Part shown: positions 51,598 through 60,215 of the stretch, piece by piece
How positions within the stretch are numbered: the stretch's first letter is position 1
Layout of the letters: each line of letters begins with the position of its first letter
Origin: an uncultured Oscillospiraceae bacterium
Lineage (GTDB): Bacteria; Bacillota; Clostridia; Oscillospirales; Ruminococcaceae
Length of the DNA: 61,551 bases
Assembly: GCA_910589145.1 (NCBI GenBank)
Contig: CAJUSD010000017.1
Location: forward strand, 1 to 61,551
Reading direction: 5' to 3'
Position numbers and translations under genes: made by a program
Notes under the pieces: model-generated
What the model was told of the DNA's origin: nothing
The model's input: the letters and a program-made list of their open reading frames with translations, nothing else
Database searches by the model: none

Positions 51598-52373
51598 CTT
51601 CAATGTTAGCAGTTGTAATTGTAACATTTTTTGCAGGCATGGGGGCAGGATTAGGTACAGGATTCGCGGGAATGAGCGCTGCGGCAGTTATCAGCCCCAT
51701 GCTGATAACATTTTTAGATATGGATCCGTATTTGGCAGTGGGAATTGCACTTGCTTCCGACATCTTGGCTAGCGCGGTTTCCGCCTATACCTATGGAAAA
51801 AATAAAAACCTGGATATTAAAAATGGGTTTATTATGATGGTAAGCGTGCTGATGTTTACAGTAGTGGGCAGCTATGTTTCCAGTTTGATGCCAGCCCAGA
51901 CCATGGGCAACTTTTCCGTTTTTATGACGCTGCTTCTGGGGATAAAGTTTATTATAAAACCTGTTATGACCACTAAGGAGGATATGCAGGCAGTTTCCGC
52001 TCAAAAAAGATTGATCCAGTCTGTTATCTGCGGGATTTTAATTGGCTTTATCTGCGGCTTTATAGGTGCAGGAGGCGGTATGATGATGCTGCTCATTCTG
52101 ACTTCGGTTCTTGGATACGAGCTAAAAACCGCTGTAGGAACGAGTGTTTTTATAATGACCTTTACTGCTTTGACTGGGGCAGTATCTCACTTTGCAATTG
52201 GCGGACTTCCCAATATTCCCGTAATGGTTTTATGTATTCTCTTTACCCTGCTATGGGCAAGGATTGCTGCTAAGTTTGCCAATAAAGCTTCCCCAAAAAC
52301 ACTTAACCGAGCTACCGGGGTTGTGCTTGTAATATTAGGAGCGGCAATATTGCTTTTTTCTATGTTTGGCTGA
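51594..52373 (+). CDS. TauE/SafE-family membrane exporter
   Basis: 259 residues with about eight membrane spans in two repeats (GAGLGTGFAGMSAAAVISPM and GFICGFIGAGGGMMMLLILT, the two halves of the TauE/SafE signature). Family members move sulfite, sulfoacetate or other organic anions. Translationally coupled to the upstream MarR gene. The substrate cannot be deduced. Confidence 0.9.
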   Translation: MTSMLAVVIVTFFAGMGAGLGTGFAGMSAAAVISPMLITFLDMDPYLAVGIALASDILASAVSAYTYGKNKNLDIKNGFIMMVSVLMFTVVGSYVSSLMPAQTMGNFSVFMTLLLGIKFIIKPVMTTKEDMQAVSAQKRLIQSVICGILIGFICGFIGAGGGMMMLLILTSVLGYELKTAVGTSVFIMTFTALTGAVSHFAIGGLPNIPVMVLCILFTLLWARIAAKFANKASPKTLNRATGVVLVILGAAILLFSMFG

Positions 52374-52456
52374 ATCTTTACAACTGGAACCCTTTGTGGT
52401 ATACTAACCTCAAAGATGACCGACAACAGCATAAAACAGAAAAGGGGAATCTGATT

Positions 52457-53293
52457 ATGGGCCGTTTGGGATATGATTTGATATCCTTTGGCGGACTTTT
52501 TGCAAAGTCTGCCCTTCTGAATCAGCGAAACAGTTTGGAAGAAGAACTTACAGGTTTCGTTTGTACAGCGTCCCGCCTGGGTTTGGACACGGCGTTTTAT
52601 GGCAAAGTTGAAAATAAAGCTCTGTGCAAAGTTCTGGCTTCACACGGAGTAAATATTGACAATCTTTTGCTTCCATCGGAAGAATTCAGCTTAATCCCTA
52701 TCGATCACAGCGGTTATTTTTATTTTTCATCGTTTATGGCAATGGAAGAAGGCACACGGGAAGCGGGATTTTCCCTGGTAGAATATGCTCGCAGCCATGG
52801 GAATATTATTGTATTTTCTCCAAGCCTGCATCCCTCTCTCTGGGAAAACCCGGAGCAAATGAAGCAGCAGACCCAAAGGGCTTTATCCCTGTGTGAATCG
52901 GGAATTGTGAAAATGGATTCAACTGAACTGGTTTGTTTGATGGACGAGCCGGATATTGAAAAAGCTGCTGCTCATCTGATGGTTCAATACCATCCAAGAG
53001 TTCTTTTGACAATGATTGAAGGAAAAGGCTGTATGATCCGTTCAGTCTATGGGGATATATTGATACCAGGATTTCCGGCTGAAACATCGAAAGAAGCCGT
53101 CAGGGGGGACATATTTACAGGGGCGTTTCTCAGCCGTTTGGCATCTAATGGGAAATCCTTGGAAAAATGCAGTATAGGAGATATTGCATCATGTGTAATA
53201 TTTGCTCATGCTGTATCTGCTCTTACATTGGAAAGAGCGGCTCTCCCCTCCCTTGAGGAAGCGGAAACATTTTTGCGGAAATGTTTAATATGA
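52457..53293 (+). CDS. PfkB-family carbohydrate kinase-like protein
   Basis: 278 residues, somewhat short for the family (about 300-320). The N-terminal GYDLISFGGLFAKSALL and the C-terminal ATP/anion-hole region are recognisable, but the normal TTGAGDxF reads EAVRGDIFTGAFLSRL: the catalytic Asp is kept, the GAG is changed. The frame opens earlier, but AAAAGGGGAA fits ATG 52457. It lies 33 bases before leuB and may be co-transcribed. Substrate unknown; activity uncertain. Confidence 0.75.
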   Translation: MGRLGYDLISFGGLFAKSALLNQRNSLEEELTGFVCTASRLGLDTAFYGKVENKALCKVLASHGVNIDNLLLPSEEFSLIPIDHSGYFYFSSFMAMEEGTREAGFSLVEYARSHGNIIVFSPSLHPSLWENPEQMKQQTQRALSLCESGIVKMDSTELVCLMDEPDIEKAAAHLMVQYHPRVLLTMIEGKGCMIRSVYGDILIPGFPAETSKEAVRGDIFTGAFLSRLASNGKSLEKCSIGDIASCVIFAHAVSALTLERAALPSLEEAETFLRKCLI

Positions 53294-53326
53294 GATTAAA
53301 AAACAGACAGAGGAAAGGGAATTTTT

Positions 53327-54400
53327 ATGAAAAAAAGCATCGTAGTAATTAAAGGGGACGGAATTGGACCGGAAATTGTAACGGAAGCAATGAAAGTTAT
53401 GGATCGTACTGCTCAGAAATACAATCATGAATTCCAATTTACAGAAGTGGATGCCGGAGGATGTGCCATAGACAAATATGGTGAGTGCCTGCCGGAATCC
53501 AGTCTAAAAAAATGCTTGGAAGCTGACAGCGTTCTTTTAGGTGCAGTAGGTGGTCCTAAATGGGAAAACGTGGAGAAAAACAACCGACCGGAGAGGGCCC
53601 TTTTGCGTATCCGCAGTGAAATGGGATTATATGCCAATCTGCGTCCAGCAAAAATCTTCCCGCAGCTTTCCCATTCTTCACCGTTAAAAGATACAATTGT
53701 ACAAAAGGGCATTGATTTTGTAATTGTTCGGGAATTAATCGGTGGGATCTACTTTGGTTCTCATGAAACCATTCAAATAAATGGGGAAGATCACGCTTCC
53801 GACATCATGGCCTATAGTGAACATGAAATTGAGCGGATTGGAAGAACCGCTTTTGAGACGGCTCGAAAACGCCGGAAAAGGGTTATATCTGTAGATAAGT
53901 CAAATGTATTAGATTGTTCCCGTCTTTGGAAAAAGGTAATGCACCGTCTCAGCGAAAATTATCCCGATGTGGAATACAGCGATATGCTTGTAGACAACTG
54001 CGCAATGCAGATTGTAAAGGATCCCTCGCAGTTTGATGTAATTGTAACAGAGAATATGTTTGGGGATATTCTTTCGGATGAGGCCAGCATGGTTACAGGT
54101 TCTATAGGAATGATTCCTTCGTCCAGCCTGGGAAGCGGCACAAATGGAATGTATGAACCAATTCATGGTTCTGCCCCGGATATTGCGGGGATGGATTTGG
54201 CAAATCCGATTGGGACAATTTTGTCCGGCGCTATGATGCTGAAATATTCTTTTGGTATGGAACAGGAAAGCCAGGACATTGAAAATGCCGTTCAGAAAGT
54301 CCTGGATGAAGGATACCGTACAGGGGATATTATGAGCGAAGGCTGCATTAAGATTGGATGTTGTGAGATGGGAAGCCGTATCGCTGACCATATTAAATAA
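53327..54400 (+). CDS. leuB: 3-isopropylmalate dehydrogenase
   Basis: 357 residues of the isocitrate/isopropylmalate dehydrogenase family. GDGIGPEIVTEAMKV opens it; the substrate-binding LLRIRSEMGLYANLRP and the metal/active-site NMFGDILSDEASMVTGSIG are the IPMDH signatures; FEPIHGSAPDIAG-type segment (YEPIHGSAPDIAGMDLANPI) precedes the NAD site. It oxidises 3-isopropylmalate in leucine synthesis. leuA, leuC and leuD are not in the window. GAAAGGGA precedes the ATG. Confidence 0.95.
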   Translation: MKKSIVVIKGDGIGPEIVTEAMKVMDRTAQKYNHEFQFTEVDAGGCAIDKYGECLPESSLKKCLEADSVLLGAVGGPKWENVEKNNRPERALLRIRSEMGLYANLRPAKIFPQLSHSSPLKDTIVQKGIDFVIVRELIGGIYFGSHETIQINGEDHASDIMAYSEHEIERIGRTAFETARKRRKRVISVDKSNVLDCSRLWKKVMHRLSENYPDVEYSDMLVDNCAMQIVKDPSQFDVIVTENMFGDILSDEASMVTGSIGMIPSSSLGSGTNGMYEPIHGSAPDIAGMDLANPIGTILSGAMMLKYSFGMEQESQDIENAVQKVLDEGYRTGDIMSEGCIKIGCCEMGSRIADHIK

Positions 54401-54602
54401 TACCCTATTGATCTAATCGCGTCTAACAAAAAACGTATATATACGTTTTCATTGAATAAAAACACATATCCCTTTTCACTTTTGTGCTGCCGCAACAGGG
54501 AACCGGCAATTTCACCACACATTGACCCTTGAAATTCTCAGTGATACAGTCAGTAAAAAATTGGGATTTTTAATGAATATTTTGTCGAAAGGGAAATCAA
54601 AC

Positions 54603-55109
54603 ATGAAATATACATTGGACTGTGATATAATGGATGGATTGGTTTTCATAGATGAAAGTTATCTGCCAGAATTGAATGATGAGCTGTTATATGCAATGGA
54701 TATTTTACTTGACTCGTCTGGAACATCCGAATTGATTTATGATTTTCCAAATGAAACCTGGGATACTGTAAGACATAGGGAAACAAAACAAGTCCAGGAA
54801 TTTTGTGGGCAAGGGAAAATGATAGTTTGGCTTTTGGACAGGGCTGCCAAGGAATGTGAGCTCTCTAAAAGTAACGAAATTGCAGAGCCTTGTAAGTGGC
54901 TGCATCTCCCTACAGGCAAATTGTTAGCGGTTACAGCGAGTGAGTTGATTCAGTGCCTTTCATATCCAGAATTGGAAATGGAGAAGGTTTTTGAATTATT
55001 GCTTGAGGCTGGATGGTATGCAATCCAAAATGAAGGCATTGAGAAAATGATGTATTGTAAGAAACAGCCGCCCAATTCTATTTTTTCAAACATCCAAGAA
55101 ATATGCTGA
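54603..55109 (+). CDS. Orphan protein of unknown function upstream of Rpn gene 2
   Basis: 168 residues, acidic, no signal or membrane span and no motif I recognise. Two Trp-containing segments (NETWDTVRHRETKQV, EPCKWLHLPTGKLLAVTASE) and a C-terminal EAGWYAIQNEGIEKMMYCKK stand out. The frame opens at 54522, but AAAGGGAA fits ATG 54603. It is 160 bases ahead of Rpn gene 2 with a terminator between. AT-rich codon use like the Rpn gene suggests a shared accessory origin. Confidence 0.6.
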   Translation: MKYTLDCDIMDGLVFIDESYLPELNDELLYAMDILLDSSGTSELIYDFPNETWDTVRHRETKQVQEFCGQGKMIVWLLDRAAKECELSKSNEIAEPCKWLHLPTGKLLAVTASELIQCLSYPELEMEKVFELLLEAGWYAIQNEGIEKMMYCKKQPPNSIFSNIQEIC

Positions 55110-55182
55110 TCAATTTAATATGCAGTTGGTACAAGTAACAAAATTTAAGGGTAAATAACATAGCTTTAACAGCTATAAACAT

Positions 55183-55224
55183 AAAATGGGGCAGTTTGTC
55201 TTGTCAACTGTCCCGTTTTTATTT
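55183..55224 (+). terminator. Terminator between orphan gene and Rpn gene 2
   Basis: A 14-bp stem with two G-U pairs, AAAATGGGGCAGTT (55183-55196) with AACTGTCCCGTTTT (55206-55219), followed by TATTTA. Intrinsic terminator for the orphan gene. Confidence 0.75.
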
Positions 55225-55270
55225 ATAATAGGGTTAGAAAAGGAAAAAATAAAACAGGGAATGACATGAT

Positions 55271-56182
55271 TTGGAACAGCCTATTACAGAAAAGAATGTA
55301 AAACCTGATTTAAAGGGAACCTTAAAAGATTCTGTATTCCGCAATTTATTTGGACAGCGTAAATACGCTTTGCAGTTATACCAAGCAATCCATCCAGAAG
55401 ATACAGAAGTAACAGAGGATGATATCGGCGATGTTACAATAGACAATATATTGATAGACCAGCAATATAATGATCTTGGAATGACAGTCCGCGGAACGCT
55501 GCTTGTGCTGCTGGAAGCACAGGCAACCTGGACAATGAATATTATTATACGAATTCTTCTTTATCTGGCATTTACTTGGAACAGAATTATTGAAGAAACA
55601 AATCAGAATCGGTATGGAAGTAAAAAGCTAAAGCTTCCCAAACCAGAATTTTATGTTGTCTACACTGGAAGCCGAAAGGAAAGGCCAAAATGGATTCATC
55701 TTTCCAACGAATTTTTGGAAGGAAATACAGAGTTTCTTGAGATGAATGTCAGGATACTTTATGGAGACAACAAAGGGGATATCATCAGTCAATATATAGA
55801 TTTTACAATCGTATACCAGGCGCAGGTAAGTCTATATGGCAGAACCCGGAAGGCAATATTGGAAACCATACAGATTTGCAAGGACAAAAATATTTTAAAG
55901 GACTATTTAGCCAGCCGGGAAAAGGAGGTAATTGATATTATGATGTCGTTATTTGACCAGGAAAGGGCTATGGAGCAGTATGGAAATGATAAAAAAGAGG
56001 AAGGGCGATTAGAAGGACGGCTGGAAGGACGATTGGAAGGTGAAATGAAAAAAGCAAGAGAAACTGCTTTGAAAATGAAGGAGAAGGGCTATTCTGATGA
56101 TGCTATTGCTGATATTTTGGAGATTGAATTAAATACTGTTCAATATTGGATTTCAGATATAAAGGCTATAATGCCACAGTAA
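55271..56182 (+). CDS. Rpn-family PD-(D/E)XK nuclease (gene 2), with probable internal C-terminal product
   Basis: 303 residues. N-terminal catalytic fold with D68 (YNDLGMTV) and E82-x-Q84 (VLLEAQATW): the same D-x13-E-x-Q spacing as Rpn gene 1. The C-terminal part carries GRLEGRLEGRLEG from 12-base tandem units (56000-56035) and a helix-turn-helix-like tail (YSDDAIADILEIELNTVQYW). The start is TTG after AGGGA. An internal AAAGGAGG (55921-55928) precedes in-frame ATG 55940. Sequence outside the motifs differs strongly from gene 1, so it is a separate subfamily. Anti-phage or toxin role is inferred from E. coli Rpn. Confidence 0.87.
   Translation: MEQPITEKNVKPDLKGTLKDSVFRNLFGQRKYALQLYQAIHPEDTEVTEDDIGDVTIDNILIDQQYNDLGMTVRGTLLVLLEAQATWTMNIIIRILLYLAFTWNRIIEETNQNRYGSKKLKLPKPEFYVVYTGSRKERPKWIHLSNEFLEGNTEFLEMNVRILYGDNKGDIISQYIDFTIVYQAQVSLYGRTRKAILETIQICKDKNILKDYLASREKEVIDIMMSLFDQERAMEQYGNDKKEEGRLEGRLEGRLEGEMKKARETALKMKEKGYSDDAIADILEIELNTVQYWISDIKAIMPQ
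55921..56182 (+). CDS. Putative intragenic small C-terminal Rpn protein (80 aa)
   Basis: Within Rpn gene 2, AAAGGAGG (55921-55928) is followed by in-frame ATG 55940 (M224; spacing 11 bases, a second ATG three bases later). The product would be about 80 residues, starting MMSLFDQERAMEQYG and containing the repeats and tail without the nuclease motif. A relic of this segment from another copy lies just downstream. Proposed antitoxin by analogy; unproven. The CDS itself runs 55940-56182. Confidence 0.5.
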
Positions 56183-56216
56183 ACACATATATAAAGTACG
56201 TATTTTATATATCTTG

Positions 56217-56252
56217 ATTCGACCGGGAAAAGGCTATGGAACGGATGTTTTA
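56217..56252 (+). pseudogene. Relic of a third Rpn gene C-terminal segment
   Basis: Translating 56217-56252 gives FDREKAMERMF and a stop, close to FDQERAMEQYG of Rpn gene 2. At DNA level, about 21 of 26 bases agree. It is too short to function and lies 35 bases after the gene 2 stop, so it is likely the debris of a tandem duplication or recombination. Confidence 0.55.
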
Positions 56253-56477
56253 GAGTTTGGACTAGAGATTAGATTTCAGGTAAATAACCTTCTGACAATA
56301 AGCAGGAACCTTTTAACAACATAGTACAGCGTGCTGAAATATTCAGTGCGCTGTATTATTTTCTGAAAATCCTCCTAAAGCTTTCAAAACTGTTAGATTT
56401 GTGAAAGGCTCTGGAAAGATTGATCTATTATAATAATGTCAGTTTCAAAGAGAACTTAAAATGCAGGAGGAATTTTT
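56253..56477. other. Short intergenic region before the ABC exporter
   Basis: AT-rich, with a candidate hairpin around ACAGCGTGC/GCGCTGT (about 56325-56355). It likely holds the exporter promoter. Base composition changes from AT-rich upstream to clearly GC-richer in the exporter genes. Confidence 0.4.
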
Positions 56478-57146
56478 ATGACAATATTAGAAACCAAAGA
56501 CCTGAAAAAATATTATGGTTCCGGCGATACTGCCGTCAAAGCCCTTGACGGCGTGAACCTGACAGTGGAAGAAGGGGAATTTGTGGCAGTGGTGGGAACC
56601 TCCGGCTCCGGCAAATCCACCCTGTTGCATATGCTGGGCGGTCTGGATCGCCCTACCTCCGGCACAGTGACAGTAGGCGGCATGGAGCTGTTTGCCATGG
56701 GTGACGAAGCCCTTACCATCTTCCGCCGCCGGAAAATCGGCTTTGTATTCCAGAATTACAACCTGGTTCCAGTGCTGAATGTCTATGAAAATATCGCCCT
56801 TCCCATCCAACTGGACGGGGGACGGCTGGACAAAACCTTTATTGGGGATATTATTCAGACTTTGGGCTTGGAATCCAAAATCCACAGCCTTCCCAACAAC
56901 CTTTCCGGCGGCCAGCAGCAAAGGGTTGCGATTGCCCGCGCCCTTTCTACCAAGCCAGCCATTATCCTGGCTGATGAGCCTACCGGGAACCTGGATTCCA
57001 AAACCAGTCAGGATGTTCTCAGCCTGCTGAAAGTCACCAGCCAGAAATTCGGCCAGACCATAGTCATGATTACCCACAACGAAGAAATCGCCCAGTTGGC
57101 GGATCGCATCGTCCGCATTGAGGACGGGCAGATTGTCAGGAGGTGA
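56478..57146 (+). CDS. ABC transporter ATPase (MacB/LolD/BceA type)
   Basis: 222 residues. Walker A VVGTSGSGKSTLLHMLGG (about 39-56), Q-loop FVFQNYNLVP, signature NLSGGQQQRVAIARAL, Walker B ILADEPTGNLDSKT and H-loop MITHNEE. It powers the FtsX-type permease that follows six bases after its stop. Such systems export or detach peptides and lipoproteins rather than import. AGGAGGAA precedes the ATG. Codon use is GC-rich compared with the preceding genes. Confidence 0.95.
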   Translation: MTILETKDLKKYYGSGDTAVKALDGVNLTVEEGEFVAVVGTSGSGKSTLLHMLGGLDRPTSGTVTVGGMELFAMGDEALTIFRRRKIGFVFQNYNLVPVLNVYENIALPIQLDGGRLDKTFIGDIIQTLGLESKIHSLPNNLSGGQQQRVAIARALSTKPAIILADEPTGNLDSKTSQDVLSLLKVTSQKFGQTIVMITHNEEIAQLADRIVRIEDGQIVRR

Positions 57147-57152
57147 GAGGCC

Positions 57153-59828
57153 ATGATTAAAGTTTCCAACCAGGGCTGTATCCGGCGGCTGTCCAACCGA
57201 AGCCTTTCTGCTGCCAAATACCGCAATATCATTGCAGTGATCGCCATTGCCCTGACTGCTATGCTGTTTACAAGCCTGTTTACCATTGCGGCAGACCTGA
57301 ACAACGCAGTCCAGATGTCAAATTTCCGCCAGGCAGGGGGAATGGCTCACGCTTCCTTTAAAAGTGTTTCCGAGGAACAGGCGGCTGCCCTTTCCCGGCA
57401 TCCCAGCATTGAAAAGTATGGGATGCGGCTGTTTCTCGGTATGCCTGCGGCGGAGCCACCCTTCCTCAAAGCCCATGTAGAGGTAAGTTATATGGACTCC
57501 AAGGAGGCGGAGCTTTATTTTTGTGTCCCGGAGCATGGGACGCTCCCCCAGGAGGGAACCAACCAGATCGCCACTGACACCAGGGTGTTGAAACTTTTGG
57601 AGATTGAGCCGGAGATCGGCGCAAAGGTTCACCTTACCTATGAACTGGGCACCGGAACCCATTCCCGCCAGAAGGTGACAGGGGAATTTGTCCTGTCCGG
57701 CTGGTGGGAACACGACCCGGCCTGCATTGCAAGCCATATTGTTACATCCCGGAGCTATGCGGACGAGGTTTTAAAAGATTATATTAGCACGGATATCACC
57801 ACAGACATGACCGGAAAATGGAATCTGGACGTGATGTTCTCCAGCTCCCTGCATATCCAGGATGATGTAGACAAAGTTCTTGCTGCCAATGGCTGGCAGG
57901 ACGAAAGCCCCAACCGGGACAACTATATTTCAACCGGGATCAACTGGGGGTATTCAGGAGCGCAGCTCTCCAACGCCTTGGATCCTACGACAGTTCTGGG
58001 AGTAAGCGGGATCCTGCTGCTGATTATCTTCACCGGATACCTGATTATTTATAATGTGTTCCAAATCGCTGTTACCAATGACATCCGCTTTTACGGCCTG
58101 CTGAAAACCATCGGCACGACTGGGAAGCAGATTAAATCCATGATCCGGCGGCAGGCATACACCCTCTCCCTCTTTGGCATCCCTATTGGGCTGCTTTTAG
58201 GATGGATTTTAGGCGGCAGGCTGGCCCCTATTATTATACGAAACATCAGCGATTCCGCTATGAATATTGTCTCTGCACAGTTTAACCCCATTATCTTTAT
58301 AGGAGCAGCCCTGTTTGCCTTGATTACTATCCATCTTTCCTGCTCCCGTCCCGGAAGACTTGCCGCCAGGGTTTCCCCGGTGGAGGCGCTCCGCTATTCC
58401 GAGGGTTCTTCCAGTTCCTCCAAAAGCAAAAAGGGCTTGGACGGCGGCAAGGTGCAGAAAATGGCGTTTTCCAACCTGGGGCGTTCCAAAGGGAAAACCT
58501 TTGTCACCATCCTGTCCCTATCCCTGTCGGTGATCCTGCTCAATACCGTTGTCACCTTTATAAACGGATTTGACATGGACAAATACCTGAAGCGCTGGGT
58601 ATCCGCTGATTTTATTTTCGCCGGAGCCCGCTACTTCCAGTTTACCGGGATCGAGCCTGTCCCGGAAGATGTCCTGGAACCTATTAAACAGCAGGGAATT
58701 GGCAAATCCGGCCATGTTTACACCAATGGCTCCTGCTATGAGCATATGCCCATAGATCATTTTGAAGAGCTTTACAGATATTTATCAGAGAGCTATAAGG
58801 AAAATGTGCGGGCTCATGCTATTTATCCCAATAACGAATTCATGCTGGATAACAAGGTAAGGCTCCTTGGTATGGACGATTTCCCGTTAAGCCTCCTGGA
58901 TATCCTTGATGGGGATATTGAAAAACTGAAGGATCCGTCCGGGAACTATATCGTCGCTGTCCCGGACACAGACGACTTTACCAAGCCGGATGAAAGCTCC
59001 TACTGGGCAAAGGTCGGGGATCAGGTGACAATCCGCTATGTGGATGATTTCAACTTTATTGACCAGATTACAGGAAAAGTGATAGAGCGTGAAGATACCG
59101 CAGCATGGGAAAAGGCGATGGAGGAAGTTTGGCCCATAAATCCCACAAAATACAGGGATGTCACCTACACGGTTGCCGCTGTTGCGACAGTCCCCTATGC
59201 ACTCAGCCACCGTTTTGGCGGGGGAGACAGCTATGTCCTGCCTGCCGAAACCCTGAAAAGAGATGACAGCAATACCTACCTGATGTCCTTTGTCTTTGAT
59301 GCCGCTCCTGAAAAGCTGGAAGATATGGACAGATTTTTGAAGGATTACACTGAAAGCGTCGAAGTGACCTTTGATTATGAATCCAAGGCTCAATATGTCA
59401 GCGAATTTGCCGGGATGCAGAGGACGTTCCTGATTGTAGGCGGGGTGCTGAGCGGTATTATTGGGATAGTCGGCGTACTGAACTTCCTCAACGCGGTGCT
59501 GACCTCCATCCTGGCCCGGAAACGGGAATTCGCGGTGCTGCAGTCCATCGGCATGACCGGGAAGCAGCTGAAGGCCATGCTGGTTTGGGAGGGAACCGCC
59601 TACGCTGGGATTTCGATTCTGCTTTCCCTTGCCCTTTCTCTGGGGATGAGCGGCCTTTTGAAGGGAGTGGCTGAGGGGATGTTCTGGTTCTTCACCTATC
59701 GGTTTACCATTACACCCGTTTTATGCGTTGCGCCGGTGTTTCTGATTATGGGTGTATGTATTCCTCTGGTAGTCTACAGGTTTGCAGCAAAACAATCTAT
59801 TGTGGAAAGGCTGAGACAGACAGAGTAG
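57153..59828 (+). CDS. FtsX-family ABC exporter permease
   Basis: 891 residues with about eight membrane spans: one near 27-47, then a large extracellular domain, three spans around 285-395, one at the start of the second half (VTILSLSLSVILLNTVVTFI), another large extracellular domain, and three C-terminal spans (LIVGGVLSGIIGIVGVLNFL; SILLSLALSLGMSGL; CVAPVFLIMGVCIPLVVY). FtsX motifs appear in both halves (YGLLKTIGTTGKQIKSMIRR; FAVLQSIGMTGKQLKAMLVW). Likely antimicrobial-peptide or lipoprotein-related export. AGGAGGTGAG precedes the ATG. No two-component genes adjoin it. Confidence 0.93.
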   Translation: MIKVSNQGCIRRLSNRSLSAAKYRNIIAVIAIALTAMLFTSLFTIAADLNNAVQMSNFRQAGGMAHASFKSVSEEQAAALSRHPSIEKYGMRLFLGMPAAEPPFLKAHVEVSYMDSKEAELYFCVPEHGTLPQEGTNQIATDTRVLKLLEIEPEIGAKVHLTYELGTGTHSRQKVTGEFVLSGWWEHDPACIASHIVTSRSYADEVLKDYISTDITTDMTGKWNLDVMFSSSLHIQDDVDKVLAANGWQDESPNRDNYISTGINWGYSGAQLSNALDPTTVLGVSGILLLIIFTGYLIIYNVFQIAVTNDIRFYGLLKTIGTTGKQIKSMIRRQAYTLSLFGIPIGLLLGWILGGRLAPIIIRNISDSAMNIVSAQFNPIIFIGAALFALITIHLSCSRPGRLAARVSPVEALRYSEGSSSSSKSKKGLDGGKVQKMAFSNLGRSKGKTFVTILSLSLSVILLNTVVTFINGFDMDKYLKRWVSADFIFAGARYFQFTGIEPVPEDVLEPIKQQGIGKSGHVYTNGSCYEHMPIDHFEELYRYLSESYKENVRAHAIYPNNEFMLDNKVRLLGMDDFPLSLLDILDGDIEKLKDPSGNYIVAVPDTDDFTKPDESSYWAKVGDQVTIRYVDDFNFIDQITGKVIEREDTAAWEKAMEEVWPINPTKYRDVTYTVAAVATVPYALSHRFGGGDSYVLPAETLKRDDSNTYLMSFVFDAAPEKLEDMDRFLKDYTESVEVTFDYESKAQYVSEFAGMQRTFLIVGGVLSGIIGIVGVLNFLNAVLTSILARKREFAVLQSIGMTGKQLKAMLVWEGTAYAGISILLSLALSLGMSGLLKGVAEGMFWFFTYRFTITPVLCVAPVFLIMGVCIPLVVYRFAAKQSIVERLRQTE

Positions 59829-59922
59829 CATATCCAATTCCAATGCCGAAAAAGGCCTCTTTGAAAAATGAGGTCTTTTTTCCTTTTATTAGATGGCAGC
59901 ATGTTCTATTCAATCCGAATCA

Positions 59923-59966
59923 TTGACAATCCGGCTCCTTATATGATATCATGAAGTAAGCTTCAT
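59923..59966 (+). promoter_or_regulatory. Promoter with overlapping palindromic operator for the HTH gene
   Basis: TTGACA (59923-59928), 18-base spacer, TATCAT (59947-59952). The palindrome ATGAAG-TAAG-CTTCAT (59951-59966) overlaps the -10 and start region, a position expected for autorepression by the small HTH protein encoded next. Confidence 0.6.
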
Positions 59967-59984
59967 ATTAATAGGGGGATCAGG

Positions 59985-60215
59985 TTGAAAACAAAAGTAA
60001 AAGAAATGCGCATGGCGGCAAATCTAACCCAACAGCAGCTAGCAGAACGGGTACATGTATCGAGCCGAACAATTATTTCCATTGAAAAAGAACAATATAG
60101 CCCGTCGTTGATGCTGGCTTACCGGATGGCAGAGGTTTTTGGAATGTCTGTTGAAGAACTTTGCTGTCTAAAGGAAAACAGGGAGTGGGAGGATGAAAGG
60201 CGTGAAAAAATATGA
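59985..60215 (+). CDS. Small XRE-family helix-turn-helix regulator
   Basis: 76 residues, essentially one HTH domain (KVKEMRMAANLTQQQLAERV, then SSRTIISIEKEQYSPSLMLA). It belongs to the group encoded with a small membrane protein. The start is TTG after AGGGGGATCAGG. It overlaps the next gene by 23 bases, implying coupled expression. Probably autoregulatory via the palindrome just upstream. Confidence 0.88.
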   Translation: MKTKVKEMRMAANLTQQQLAERVHVSSRTIISIEKEQYSPSLMLAYRMAEVFGMSVEELCCLKENREWEDERREKI

